The notes beneath the pieces were generated by a model. That model saw only the letters and a program-made list of their open reading frames with translations, searched no databases and had not been told where the DNA came from. Source: an uncultured Bacilli bacterium (lineage in GTDB: Bacteria > Bacillota_I > Bacilli_A > RF39 > UBA660). From it: a DNA stretch of 24,477 nucleotides. Positions 1 through 8,063 of the stretch are shown in pieces (within the stretch, counting starts at the first letter, position 1; each line of letters opens with the position of its first letter). The position numbers and the translations under genes were made by a program. The DNA lies in NCBI GenBank assembly GCA_934085635.1, contig CAKOHL010000005.1:1-24477 (forward strand), read 5' to 3'.

Positions 1-77
1 TTCAGGGGGTTTTGGTTGAATACACTCTCACCTTAAGATCGTAAGAGCGATTCGCATAGCATTTTTCTCTACTATGC
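1..77 (-). ncRNA. Candidate structured RNA or 5' leader, cut by the left window edge
   Basis: A strong minus-strand promoter (85-113) predicts a transcript starting near 77-78 and running off the left edge. Its first nucleotides form a hairpin at once: GCATAG pairs with CTATGC across a 12-nt loop. A second stem follows, CGCTCTTAC with GTGAGAGTG (9 bp, two G-U pairs), closing a 9-nt loop. The stretch is visibly richer in G and C than its surroundings, as structured RNAs in AT-rich genomes usually are. Only tiny ORFs are present, for example one reading MRIALTILR then stop. I do not recognise the family. It could be a riboswitch or leader of a gene to the left, or an independent small RNA. Confidence 0.4.
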
Positions 78-84
78 TAACTTA

Positions 85-113
85 ATAATATTAAATTTTT
101 ACCAAAAAGTCAA
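85..113 (-). promoter_or_regulatory. Sigma-70-type promoter, leftward
   Basis: On the minus strand TTGACT (108-113) is followed after exactly 17 bases by TATTAT (85-90). The predicted start is near 77-78, exactly where the first hairpin of the candidate RNA begins. Confidence 0.6.
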
Positions 114-140
114 CACCTAACCATTAAAAATTAAAAATTT

Positions 141-812
141 TTAATTGGCAATTACTTCGCTACTCTCTTTCTCAAGATTTATAATCTTCTGCACATCCTC
201 TATTTCAGAATAAATTAACTCAACTGCCATACCAATAAATCTATTAATATTATCAATATTAAAAACATATTCCTTTCTATTTTTAGTCCCACTAATAATA
301 TTAGACATATTATTAAAAAGTAAATCCATTTTATCATAAGGAATCTCATCAATAATATGCTTTACTTCACACTCAAAACTATTTTTTAATTTCTCTAAAT
401 TCAAATCATAGGACTCAATAAGTCGAATATTTAAATTAGTATAATCATTATAAATATAAATAGCAGCCATATTACCATTAAGTTTAACAACACTTCCATC
501 CAATTTAGTAATAGTCCCATCCTTTTTTATTTCACTAATAAAATACTTATACCACAAATAATCAGTATACAAATGAATAAAATATCCCATAACAAAATCA
601 TCATTCAAAAAATGTTTATACTTATCCAAAAACCTATCTATATTTGGAATATTATTATCTTCATCATCTAAAAAATGACTGAATATTCTAGACTCATTAG
701 CGCATTTTGAAACATCCGGTGCCACTGCACCAAATAAAAGCATACCTTCATCACGTTGTAACTTTTTATTAATCTCTTTAGCAACTGCTACATGTATAAA
801 ATAAGAAGCCAT
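141..812 (-). CDS. Putative zinc-dependent phospholipase C-like protein
   Basis: A 223-residue protein with no signal peptide or membrane segment. The N-terminal third resembles the zinc-dependent phospholipase C family seen in many Firmicutes: it opens MASYFIHVAVAKEI, has a GAVAPDV motif, an SHF motif and a GYFIHLYTDYLWY motif. Candidate metal ligands are H7, D33, H46, H80 and D84. The remaining 130 residues are not recognised. The ATG is preceded by AAAGGTAGG about 6 bases upstream. It is monocistronic: a terminator (887-931) lies upstream and a promoter box is at 848-853. Family assignment rests on motif pattern only; substrate and activity are unknown, and it could be a non-enzymatic relative. 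Confidence 0.5.
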   Translation of the reverse strand: MASYFIHVAVAKEINKKLQRDEGMLLFGAVAPDVSKCANESRIFSHFLDDEDNNIPNIDRFLDKYKHFLNDDFVMGYFIHLYTDYLWYKYFISEIKKDGTITKLDGSVVKLNGNMAAIYIYNDYTNLNIRLIESYDLNLEKLKNSFECEVKHIIDEIPYDKMDLLFNNMSNIISGTKNRKEYVFNIDNINRFIGMAVELIYSEIEDVQKIINLEKESSEVIAN

Positions 813-847
813 ATTATTTCCTACCTTTCACTTACTATAACAATACA

Positions 848-853
848 ATTATA
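848..853 (-). promoter_or_regulatory. Extended -10 promoter box for the phospholipase-like gene
   Basis: The minus strand reads TGTTATAAT, an extended -10 (TG-N-TATAAT), about 36 bases before the ATG at 812. No good -35 hexamer is visible. Confidence 0.4.
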
Positions 854-886
854 ACATTTAAAAATTATTAAATAAATATTACAATT

Positions 887-931
887 AAAAAAAATAAAAC
901 AACTTAAATAGTTAAGCTAAAGTTGTTTTAT
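887..931 (-). terminator. Rho-independent terminator at the end of the glycan locus
   Basis: On the minus strand a 12-bp stem (ATAAAACAACTT with AAGTTGTTTTAT) closes a 14-nt loop and is followed by a run of T. It lies 19 bases after the stop of the Alg13-like gene. Confidence 0.8.
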
Positions 932-949
932 AATTATACTTAGTAAAAT

Positions 950-1426
950 TTAATTTTTATCTATATAATTTTCAAGTAACTTTACAAAGTTATTAGTATT
1001 ACTTTTAAATTCTTTTGACTTAAACTTTTTAGCTTTTTCCAAAGCAACACCTAAATCATCAGTATCCAAAAGCGGTATAATAAAACCCATCTTTCCAAAG
1101 TTCTCAATAATTTGGATTTGATGATCATTTTTAGCTTCGCTATATTTTTTAAGTCTTGGGCAAGCAATTATGGTTTTACCATTTTTCAACCCATCAGTAA
1201 TAGTACCAACGCCACCGTGACAAATAATAAGCTTTGCCTTATTAATAATTTTATTAAATTCATCTAATGGAATAAAATTAATTATTTTCATTTTATCAGA
1301 TTTAAAATTAGTTACACCAGCTTGAACAATAACCTCTTCTCTAATATTTCCAATTTCGATCTGTCTTTCAACACTTTTTAAAAGCCTATCAAAAGGTATT
1401 TGAGTACCAACACTTACAAATATCAA
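950..1426 (-). CDS. Alg13-like/PssE-type glycosyltransferase subunit
   Basis: A 158-residue soluble GT28 C-terminal-type domain. The N-terminus MIFVSVGTQIPFDRLL and the HGGVGT motif (about residue 74), the nucleotide-sugar binding loop, match the Alg13/PssE/EpsF family. In this family it pairs with the membrane Alg14-like partner to add a sugar to a lipid-linked acceptor, and that partner is the gene just upstream. I chose the TTG at 1424-1426 because it gives the standard family start, follows GGGTGG at about 5 bases, and overlaps the upstream TGA stop as TTGA, which suggests translational coupling. The alternative GTG at 1435 adds three residues but lies inside that ribosome binding site. 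A strong terminator follows. Confidence 0.8.
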   Translation of the reverse strand: MIFVSVGTQIPFDRLLKSVERQIEIGNIREEVIVQAGVTNFKSDKMKIINFIPLDEFNKIINKAKLIICHGGVGTITDGLKNGKTIIACPRLKKYSEAKNDHQIQIIENFGKMGFIIPLLDTDDLGVALEKAKKFKSKEFKSNTNNFVKLLENYIDKN

Positions 1427-1896
1427 TATATCCACCCCCCATAAACAGCATTAGGATATAACTCTAGCATACTCTCCCACTGTACTACAAATAAATCAGC
1501 AAATTTGTACACAATTCTACCTGTAATAGTTTTAGATTTACTATTAGCAAAAGTTTCAATAAAAATTATTTTACTACCAAAAATTTTACCAATCAGACAC
1601 ATTGGACCAGCAGTATGAGCGCCAGTAGATACAATAAATTGAGGTCTAAATTTAACATAATAATACAAACTAATAAAAGAATTTAAAATAAGTTTAAAAG
1701 CATAAATAACTTTATATTTTTGACTAGCAGATATTAAAAATTTAACATTTTTCTTTCCATACTTATCTTTTAATCCTTTATTTGTTAAAGTGTTTTCAGT
1801 AACTAATTGAAAATCATATTTATTAAACAAATCCTTTAACATTAAAAGTTCATTTAAATGGCCACCAGTACTTGATATAAACATCACTTTTTTCAT
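1423..1896 (-). CDS. Alg14-like/PssD-type membrane partner of glycosyltransferase
   Basis: A 157-residue protein of the Alg14/PssD/CpsF family, which anchors and activates an Alg13-like catalytic partner in lipid-linked oligosaccharide assembly. It shows the N-terminal SSTGGHLNELL motif, a hydrophobic segment around residues 65-80, and the characteristic C-terminal tail VVQWESMLELYPNAVYGGWIY split here as VVQWESMLELYP and YGGWIY. ATG 1896 is preceded by AAAGGA about 10 bases upstream; GTG 1905 is also in frame but sits too close to that site. It starts 6 bases after the stop of the polymerase-GT4 gene and its stop overlaps the start of the Alg13-like gene. Function is confident at family level; donor and acceptor sugars are unknown. 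Confidence 0.82.
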   Translation of the reverse strand: MKKVMFISSTGGHLNELLMLKDLFNKYDFQLVTENTLTNKGLKDKYGKKNVKFLISASQKYKVIYAFKLILNSFISLYYYVKFRPQFIVSTGAHTAGPMCLIGKIFGSKIIFIETFANSKSKTITGRIVYKFADLFVVQWESMLELYPNAVYGGWIY

Positions 1897-1901
1897 TGTA
1901 A

Positions 1902-4325
1902 TCACAATCCTTTAAGAAAATCTAACCATTGTTTTTTAATATTTTCCAACTTATAATTTTCAGCTTTTAATCTAGCATTTTTCCCTATAGCCTTTCTTTG
2001 TCTTTGAGTCATTTCTAAATACTGAACAATTTTATTAACCATCTTCTTTTTATCTCTACCTTTAACTACAAAACCAGTATTCTTGTCAACTAAATCCAAA
2101 GCCCCTTTAGCGCTATCAAAAGTTATACAAGGGACCCCAAAGCTCATTGCTTCAATTAGTACTAAACCAAATGATTCCTCAAAAGATGTCATTACATACA
2201 AAGAACTTTCTTGATAATATTTTTTTATAAACTCAAATTTCTTAAATCCCCATAATTTAACGTTCTTATCTAATTTTTTATCTTTTATCATTTTTGATAA
2301 TTCACTTTTCAAAGAACCATCACCAAAAATATTCGATTTTATATTATTATCTTTTTTAACCAAATCTTCCATAACATCTATCAAATCAGAAAAACCTTTT
2401 TCATTTTCTAATCTTCCAACTGCAATAAGATTCTTTGAATCTAGTTTAGAAACTTCATCATCGATAGGAAAATAACTTAATGGCAAAGGTATAAATTTTA
2501 ATTTTTCTCCTAAAGATTCATATTCACTAGTTAATCTCTTACTAACTGGTAAAATATAATCAACATTTAATTTACTTAACTTACGAATATACATATCATC
2601 AACATTATAAGTATGTTCCTCGTGCATTGATACAACATCATTTCTTTTATAATTACTTAATAATTTACTAAAACTATATCGTGTAGAAATTATAATTCTA
2701 GCATCACTCTCTCTAATAGCATTTTTCATTAATTTATTTTTATTCAATAATATTCTTACAGCTTTAAATCCTTCAGACAACACACCTATAATTTTTTTAT
2801 TTTTAAGTGCTTCATTAAATTCCTCTCTATTAGAAACACTATTCATCAAATAAGTAACAGTAACTCTTTTATCTAATTTAAAAGGAATGTCAATTTTTTG
2901 CTTATATAAAGAAATGATTTCAACATCAAAATTATCAACTAACATATTAGCTTTATTAACAATAGCATTTTCAATTCCACCATAGCCCAAATGAAGTGCT
3001 AAAATTGATATTTTATTTCCATTAATATTTTTTTTAGTAAACACACTGCACGAATCAAGTAAACAAATAGTATAAATACACACATAAAGTGTAACAGCAG
3101 GAGCTAAATAAACGTGCCCAGCAGTTGATGATATACCATACGTTAAAAGAATCATCATAATGAAGAAGAAAACTTCATTTTTTATCTTTTTCTTACTCTT
3201 TATCAAAATACACAAAGTAAGCACAAATGGAAATGCTAATAATAAAATTGCAACTACTCCCATATGGAAAAACACATCTAAAATATCAATTTCTATTAAT
3301 TTTTCCACTCTAATATTATCAATTCTCTCAGTATTAGCAAATCCCATGCCAAATAATGTATAACCTTTTTCATATCTAGTTGTAAACATTTTATATGTAT
3401 TTAGTGCATACACATCTCTATCACTTAATAATTTAGAACCTATTTGTTTAAACTTATCAACAAAAGCATTACCTTTATAATAGTCATTTAATTCTTGACT
3501 TAAGTTTTCTCTATCTTGAACCTCTTCATTAGAAAGTGAACTTCTTAAATTCATTGCAGAATAATTGTTAATCATAAATAAAATTGTTGTTACAAGCATT
3601 AATAAAATAATTAAATTATTAACAGTAAACTTTTTACCTTTTCTTAATAAACTTGATAAAAGAATTAAAAAGCAAACTATTATTACACCAAAAAGTGTAA
3701 CCTTTGTACCAATTAAACTAATAGTATAAAGTCCAGCAGCATATAAAACAATAGTTAATATCTTCGACTTATCTAATAATGTATAAATAAATGGAAACAT
3801 TAATAGAAGAATTACAGAAACTTCATTAGCTGAGTAGAAAAATCCAATTGAACCATAATAATTATTATTTACATATGAACTATAATTAATAGATAAAATA
3901 GTAGGAACTGCTATCAATAATATATAAGTAATAAAGCTAACAATCATAACTTTATTTAATTTTTCTCTATCAAATTCTTTTTCTTCAAAGTAATTTAAAA
4001 GTCCAATAAAAATACTTGGAAAATACATAAATTTAAACAAAAATCTAAATTCATTTTTTAATAAATTAAAACTTAATAAATCAGATTTAAAAACAAAATA
4101 AAATATTACATATACAAATAACAAAATATAATAAATAATTCCAATCTTTTTATACTTACTATGCGAGAAAAAAAACACATAAACTACACTTAGTAATATT
4201 AAAATAGTTTTTAAAATCATTCCTAATGTCAGCGCGTTCTCGAAATTTCTAGTTACCACACTTGAAATTAAGTCAACAATTGGCATTATCATTATTAAAA
4301 TATATATCCAGTCTTTCTTTTTCAT
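1902..4325 (-). CDS. Fusion of O-antigen polymerase/ligase-like membrane domain with GT4 glycosyltransferase
   Basis: An 807-residue fusion. Residues 1 to about 430 are a polytopic membrane domain of roughly 10-12 segments with a large extracytoplasmic loop (about 255-350) carrying a YTLFGMGFANTERID motif, as in O-antigen ligase/Wzy-type proteins. From about residue 437 a complete GT4 retaining transferase begins (ISILALHLGYGGIENAIVN) with an AVGRLENEKGF sugar-nucleotide motif and the E-x7-E pair E717/E725 (EESFGLVLIEAM). The two activities are normally separate proteins. ATG 4325 is chosen for the AGAGGAAGAG site before it; an upstream in-frame start would add 13 residues but lacks such a site. 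It is first in a three-gene unit with Alg14/Alg13-like genes. Substrates are unknown; the membrane half could act as polymerase or ligase. Confidence 0.8.
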   Translation of the reverse strand: MKKKDWIYILIMIMPIVDLISSVVTRNFENALTLGMILKTILILLSVVYVFFFSHSKYKKIGIIYYILLFVYVIFYFVFKSDLLSFNLLKNEFRFLFKFMYFPSIFIGLLNYFEEKEFDREKLNKVMIVSFITYILLIAVPTILSINYSSYVNNNYYGSIGFFYSANEVSVILLLMFPFIYTLLDKSKILTIVLYAAGLYTISLIGTKVTLFGVIIVCFLILLSSLLRKGKKFTVNNLIILLMLVTTILFMINNYSAMNLRSSLSNEEVQDRENLSQELNDYYKGNAFVDKFKQIGSKLLSDRDVYALNTYKMFTTRYEKGYTLFGMGFANTERIDNIRVEKLIEIDILDVFFHMGVVAILLLAFPFVLTLCILIKSKKKIKNEVFFFIMMILLTYGISSTAGHVYLAPAVTLYVCIYTICLLDSCSVFTKKNINGNKISILALHLGYGGIENAIVNKANMLVDNFDVEIISLYKQKIDIPFKLDKRVTVTYLMNSVSNREEFNEALKNKKIIGVLSEGFKAVRILLNKNKLMKNAIRESDARIIISTRYSFSKLLSNYKRNDVVSMHEEHTYNVDDMYIRKLSKLNVDYILPVSKRLTSEYESLGEKLKFIPLPLSYFPIDDEVSKLDSKNLIAVGRLENEKGFSDLIDVMEDLVKKDNNIKSNIFGDGSLKSELSKMIKDKKLDKNVKLWGFKKFEFIKKYYQESSLYVMTSFEESFGLVLIEAMSFGVPCITFDSAKGALDLVDKNTGFVVKGRDKKKMVNKIVQYLEMTQRQRKAIGKNARLKAENYKLENIKKQWLDFLKGL

Positions 4326-4344
4326 AATACTCTTCCTCTTTATA

Positions 4345-4350
4345 ATTATA
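4345..4350 (-). promoter_or_regulatory. -10 box for the polymerase-GT4 unit
   Basis: TATAAT on the minus strand lies between a strong terminator (4368-4392) and the ATG at 4325, predicting a leader of only about 13 bases. The -35 region is weak. Its location straight after a terminator supports a separate transcription unit. Confidence 0.45.
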
Positions 4351-4367
4351 CCCCATTTAACCAAATT

Positions 4368-4392
4368 AAAAAAGCATAAAGTTTACTTATGC
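4368..4392 (-). terminator. Rho-independent terminator overlapping the GT2 stop codon
   Basis: On the minus strand GCATAA pairs with TTATGC and is followed by six T. The TAA stop of the upstream GT2 gene (4383-4385) lies inside the hairpin loop. The stem can extend to about 8 bp with one bulge. Confidence 0.7.
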
Positions 4393-5330
4393 CTTAAATT
4401 ATATAAATCGCAATAAATTTTAGTAAGTAGTTTACTAGTTTTAACATACCTTTTTAAACTAGTAAAACGCTTTAAATAACTGCATTTTCTCCATTTACGA
4501 TCTAAATTATTTAAATATTTAAATGCCTTATTTATAAAATCGTGTCTATATTTTACATCTGATATATATCTTTGTTGAATGGTATAATCAGTCAAAATCA
4601 TAACAGCTAAACTCACTAATGAATCATTTGGATAATCAACCTTTTTTAAATCATTTACTATTATATCAGTAATCTCTAAGATATCATACATTCTTTTATC
4701 TCTTATAGTAGTTTCACTATTACTATGAATAACATAATAAGTCAAATAATCATTAACCTTACCGATTCTATTAGCACTAACAAGCATCTTTACTACAAAA
4801 GGTGCATCTTCATACTTTAAATTTTCTTCAAAACGATTATTTTTATCATCAAATAAAGATTTTTTATAAAGTTTATTACAAGGTCCCAAATTAATATAAT
4901 TAATTAATTCTGGTGTTTCTCTTAAATTAGTATCTTTAAAATCTTTAAATTTAATTCCCACTAAAGTATTACGTTCTTCAAAAAAGTCACACACTACTAA
5001 ATCACAATCATCATTAACAGCTTTCTGATACATATACTCGCAGAAATGTTCATTTAAATAATCATCTGAATCTACAAATGCTAGAAATTCCCCAGTCGCT
5101 TTATCAATGCCAAGATTTCTTGTCTTACCAATACCTTCGTTATTCTTTGAAATATAAACTATTCTTTCATCATCAAAACTTTTAATAATTTTTTCTGAAT
5201 TATCAGTAGAACCATCATTAATCAAAATAATTTGTATATCTTTTAATGTTTGACTAATTAAAGATTTAATACATTTCTCTAAATAATTTTGAGAATTATA
5301 TATTGGTACTATTAAACTAACCTTTGTCAT
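4383..5330 (-). CDS. Family 2 glycosyltransferase
   Basis: A 315-residue GT-A fold enzyme. The N-terminus SLIVPIYNSQNYLEKCI, the INDGSTD nucleotide-binding motif (38-43) and the metal-binding DSDD (87-90) are textbook GT2, and the E-D pair near residues 160-165 (KYEDAPF) fits the catalytic-base region. No membrane segments are seen, so it would act at the cytoplasmic membrane face on a lipid-linked acceptor. GTGAGG just before the ATG overlaps the end of the previous gene, 3 bases away. It is the last gene of its unit, ended by a terminator that overlaps its stop. Donor and acceptor cannot be read from sequence. Confidence 0.85.
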   Translation of the reverse strand: MTKVSLIVPIYNSQNYLEKCIKSLISQTLKDIQIILINDGSTDNSEKIIKSFDDERIVYISKNNEGIGKTRNLGIDKATGEFLAFVDSDDYLNEHFCEYMYQKAVNDDCDLVVCDFFEERNTLVGIKFKDFKDTNLRETPELINYINLGPCNKLYKKSLFDDKNNRFEENLKYEDAPFVVKMLVSANRIGKVNDYLTYYVIHSNSETTIRDKRMYDILEITDIIVNDLKKVDYPNDSLVSLAVMILTDYTIQQRYISDVKYRHDFINKAFKYLNNLDRKWRKCSYLKRFTSLKRYVKTSKLLTKIYCDLYNLRHK

Positions 5331-5333
5331 AAT

Positions 5334-6266
5334 TTACCTCACTATATAATTATAAAAGATATAAGAATTAAATTTTATTAAAAATACACGAATAGATGAC
5401 TTCAAATTTTCACCTTTCAAAGTAGAATAACACTTATCTTTTTTTAATAATTTATTATATTTTTTATAATCTTTATATTTTAATGTAGTTGAATAATATA
5501 TAAGAGAATTATTAATAAATCTTAAAAAAGTTTCATTATCATTAATAATATTTAAGCATTTTTTTTCAAATTTAGCTTGTTTAAGCATATCTTCCATCTT
5601 TTTTATTTTTTTCGAATAAACATTATTATTCATTAAACTATTTTCTCTTTGAACATAATTATATCCAATATAAGTTATAGACTTAACAGTATTAGCTTTA
5701 GCAATAACAAGTGGAGTAAGTCCATAATCCTCAGCTATGCACCCCTCCATAAATTTAAAATTATTATCTTGCCAAAAAGTTCTTTTATAGCAATATGCCC
5801 AAGCATTTTCAATATAATGGTATTTTATTATATAATCGAAAGCTTTAACACCTTGCATAGTATCAAAGCCTTCTTCATTATATTTAACTATTTTATTGCC
5901 TATTCTATCTTGGACTTGAAATCTCAAAACATCAGGTTCATCCACTAAAGAATTATTAATAATCTCCAAAAAATCACTTTCTAAATAATCATCTGAATCT
6001 AAAAATATTAAATAATCGTTTTTTGAATTTTCAATTCCTATATTCCTTGCTTTTGCAAGACCAGTATTTTCTTCATAGATTTTATTCCATTTATATTTTT
6101 TAACGTACTCATCAACTATTTTTTCACTATCATCAGTACACTTATCACAAACAATAATAACTTCATAATGAGAATAAGTCTGATTAACTATTGAGTCTAA
6201 ACATTTTTTTAAGTATTTTTCAACATTGAATACTGGCACAATAATACTAAACTTATTAGTTTTCAT
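5334..6266 (-). CDS. Family 2 glycosyltransferase
   Basis: A 310-residue GT2 enzyme with N-terminal FSIIVPVFNVEKYLKKCLD, an LAKARNIGIE motif and DSDD at 90-93. The usual NDGSTD loop is replaced by CDKCTDD (40-46), so the donor-binding loop differs from its neighbour. The C-terminal 120 residues are very lysine- and asparagine-rich. ATG 6266 is chosen over an in-frame ATG at 6290, because it gives the family-typical start and follows GGA at about 9 bases; it overlaps the upstream gene end by 11 bases. The role is extension of the exported glycan, inferred from context. Confidence 0.83.
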   Translation of the reverse strand: MKTNKFSIIVPVFNVEKYLKKCLDSIVNQTYSHYEVIIVCDKCTDDSEKIVDEYVKKYKWNKIYEENTGLAKARNIGIENSKNDYLIFLDSDDYLESDFLEIINNSLVDEPDVLRFQVQDRIGNKIVKYNEEGFDTMQGVKAFDYIIKYHYIENAWAYCYKRTFWQDNNFKFMEGCIAEDYGLTPLVIAKANTVKSITYIGYNYVQRENSLMNNNVYSKKIKKMEDMLKQAKFEKKCLNIINDNETFLRFINNSLIYYSTTLKYKDYKKYNKLLKKDKCYSTLKGENLKSSIRVFLIKFNSYIFYNYIVR

Positions 6267-8058
6267 TTTTAAAATTCCACATTTTTCCATCTACCATAGT
6301 TTCAATTCTATACATCAATCTACTATAAATAGGCCTAATCATCTTTTTAACAATTTTTTTGAAAACAGATTCATTATTTAATTCAAATAATTCACGCAAA
6401 TATTTTTTATTATAATACTTAATTTTATTATTTTGTTTAATAACTTTCTTAATTAATTTATTTCTTTTAATAAATATCTCCCTATTAAAAATACAACCAT
6501 ATTTTGAAATTCTACCGCTTAAATACATACAATCTTCCAATGATAAATTAATATTTAAATTTTCTTTAAGCTGTTTTTGAATTATTTTAACATCTGACAT
6601 AAATACTGATTCTTTCGCTATTGCTGTTTCGTTTTCTCCATTAACTCTATATTTAAGTAATATGTCTTTCATATTAGCCATTTTTAAATATTTAACAACA
6701 CGTGACCATAATTCAGCATCTTCAGTCTTATAATCATTACTGTATAATAAATTATGTTTCATTAAATCACTTTTCCTAAACATAACAGTTGGATGATACA
6801 TTTGATTATTAATTAAAGTATAAGTTTTAATTTTTTCAGAATCCATTTGAGGATAGATTTCTCTACTATCACCCATAAATGTTTTAATAGCAGTTCCAAC
6901 CACTGACACATCAGGATTCGACTCTAAAAATTTAAGTTGTTTTTCAAATCTAAGTGGTAGTGAAATATCATCGTCATCCATTCTTGCAACATATTTTCCT
7001 TTAGCCATTTTTATACCTACATTTAATGATGCAGCAAACCCCAATTTTTCCTTGTTATTTATAATAACAATTCTTTTGTCTTTATATTTACTTAAAATAT
7101 CATTTAATTCTTTTTGATAATCAGAATATTCTACTACTATAATTAACTCAAAATTTCCATAGGTTTGATTTAAAATGCTATTAATTGCATCATCTAAATA
7201 AGCAGTTCTATTATAAATAGACATAACAACAGAAATCACAGGATTCTTTGGTGCTTTATTATAGTAATTTCTAATTATTTTAGCCCAGGAAATTAGATAC
7301 TCAGACCATACTGGAAATTTTTCTTGTAAATAATTTGCATTCCAAAATTTATCATAACCATATGTATGGACAATAACTGCGTTTTTTGAGTTCTTTCTAG
7401 CAGGGTGACAACAGTATTTACTTATATTTATTGGTTCAACATTAATTTTAAATTCCTGTACTAAAATATTTAAAATTCCTTGGTCAATATATCTAAGTTT
7501 AACATTAAGTTCTTTAACTTTGTTATAACACCAATCTTTCATTTTATCATAGTCTTTTAAAATATCACTAAATACTATTATACCAGAATTTATTAATGGT
7601 AAAAACATATTGTAATTTTCAATCAAACTATTAAAGTTTGCTTCAGTTAAAAAACCAATATCATTATAAGTCATTGCTAAACCAGTTTTATTAGCATAAT
7701 CAAGTAATCCAACAAAATCTTTTTGAATCAAAATATCAACATCATGCCAAATAATTTTTTTATATTTTTTTAGGAGATCAAAACACTCAAATCTAGCTAA
7801 ACACATATTAGAATATAAAGCAAGACAAGCTTTATCAAAATCTGTTTCCTTCAAATTATTTTTATACAATATAAATTGGCAAGGCATTATTTCACATAAA
7901 AATTTCTGTCTCTCTTCACTTAATCCATTATGATAAACAATAATATCATAATTTTTAAAACTAAAGTGTTCTTTAATTCCAAATAAGACAGTTGCAAGTG
8001 CAAAATCCAAATCCTTAGTTATGCCAAAAACTATTGCTAAATCCTTTTTATTATTCAT
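6256..8058 (-). CDS. Two-domain glycosyltransferase, GT8-like plus GT2
   Basis: A 600-residue protein with two catalytic domains. Residues 5-265 look like a GT8 retaining transferase: WHDVDILIQKDF with the metal-binding DVD at 106-108, NSGIIVF (158-163), IDQGILN (191-197) and HTYGYDKFW (231-239), matching the H-x2-G-x2-K-x-W pattern. Residues 274 to about 490 are GT2: ISVVMSIYNR, LGFAASLNVGI and DDDD at 361-364. The C-terminal 110 residues are basic and may contact the membrane. ATG 8058 is used because GAGGTGA lies just upstream; the in-frame GTG at 8067 falls inside that site. One protein could thus add two successive sugars. Specificity is unknown. Confidence 0.82.
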   Translation of the reverse strand: MNNKKDLAIVFGITKDLDFALATVLFGIKEHFSFKNYDIIVYHNGLSEERQKFLCEIMPCQFILYKNNLKETDFDKACLALYSNMCLARFECFDLLKKYKKIIWHDVDILIQKDFVGLLDYANKTGLAMTYNDIGFLTEANFNSLIENYNMFLPLINSGIIVFSDILKDYDKMKDWCYNKVKELNVKLRYIDQGILNILVQEFKINVEPINISKYCCHPARKNSKNAVIVHTYGYDKFWNANYLQEKFPVWSEYLISWAKIIRNYYNKAPKNPVISVVMSIYNRTAYLDDAINSILNQTYGNFELIIVVEYSDYQKELNDILSKYKDKRIVIINNKEKLGFAASLNVGIKMAKGKYVARMDDDDISLPLRFEKQLKFLESNPDVSVVGTAIKTFMGDSREIYPQMDSEKIKTYTLINNQMYHPTVMFRKSDLMKHNLLYSNDYKTEDAELWSRVVKYLKMANMKDILLKYRVNGENETAIAKESVFMSDVKIIQKQLKENLNINLSLEDCMYLSGRISKYGCIFNREIFIKRNKLIKKVIKQNNKIKYYNKKYLRELFELNNESVFKKIVKKMIRPIYSRLMYRIETMVDGKMWNFKNEN

Positions 8059-8063
8059 AAAAA

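Noticed and set aside
1..35. C-terminus of a plus-strand gene ending FRGFWLNTLSP at the left edge
   Set aside because: Only eleven codons are visible and the leftward promoter plus hairpins explain the stretch better as RNA.
118..140. AT-only inverted repeat as terminator of the phospholipase-like gene
   Set aside because: The stem has no G or C pairs and there is no T run after it; such repeats arise easily in AT-rich DNA.
1423..1435. Frameshift splitting a single Alg14-Alg13 protein
   Set aside because: The upstream protein ends with the family's normal C-terminus and the downstream one starts with the family's normal N-terminus.
1432..1441. Run of six G as a possible phase-variation tract
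   Set aside because: It encodes the conserved GGW tail of the Alg14-like family and acts as a ribosome binding site; six bases is short for slippage.
3160..3363. Plus-strand open frames inside the glycan locus (also 5649-5948, 11237-11434, 15541-15894, 18354-18659)
   Set aside because: They mirror strong minus-strand genes, have low-complexity composition and no family motifs.
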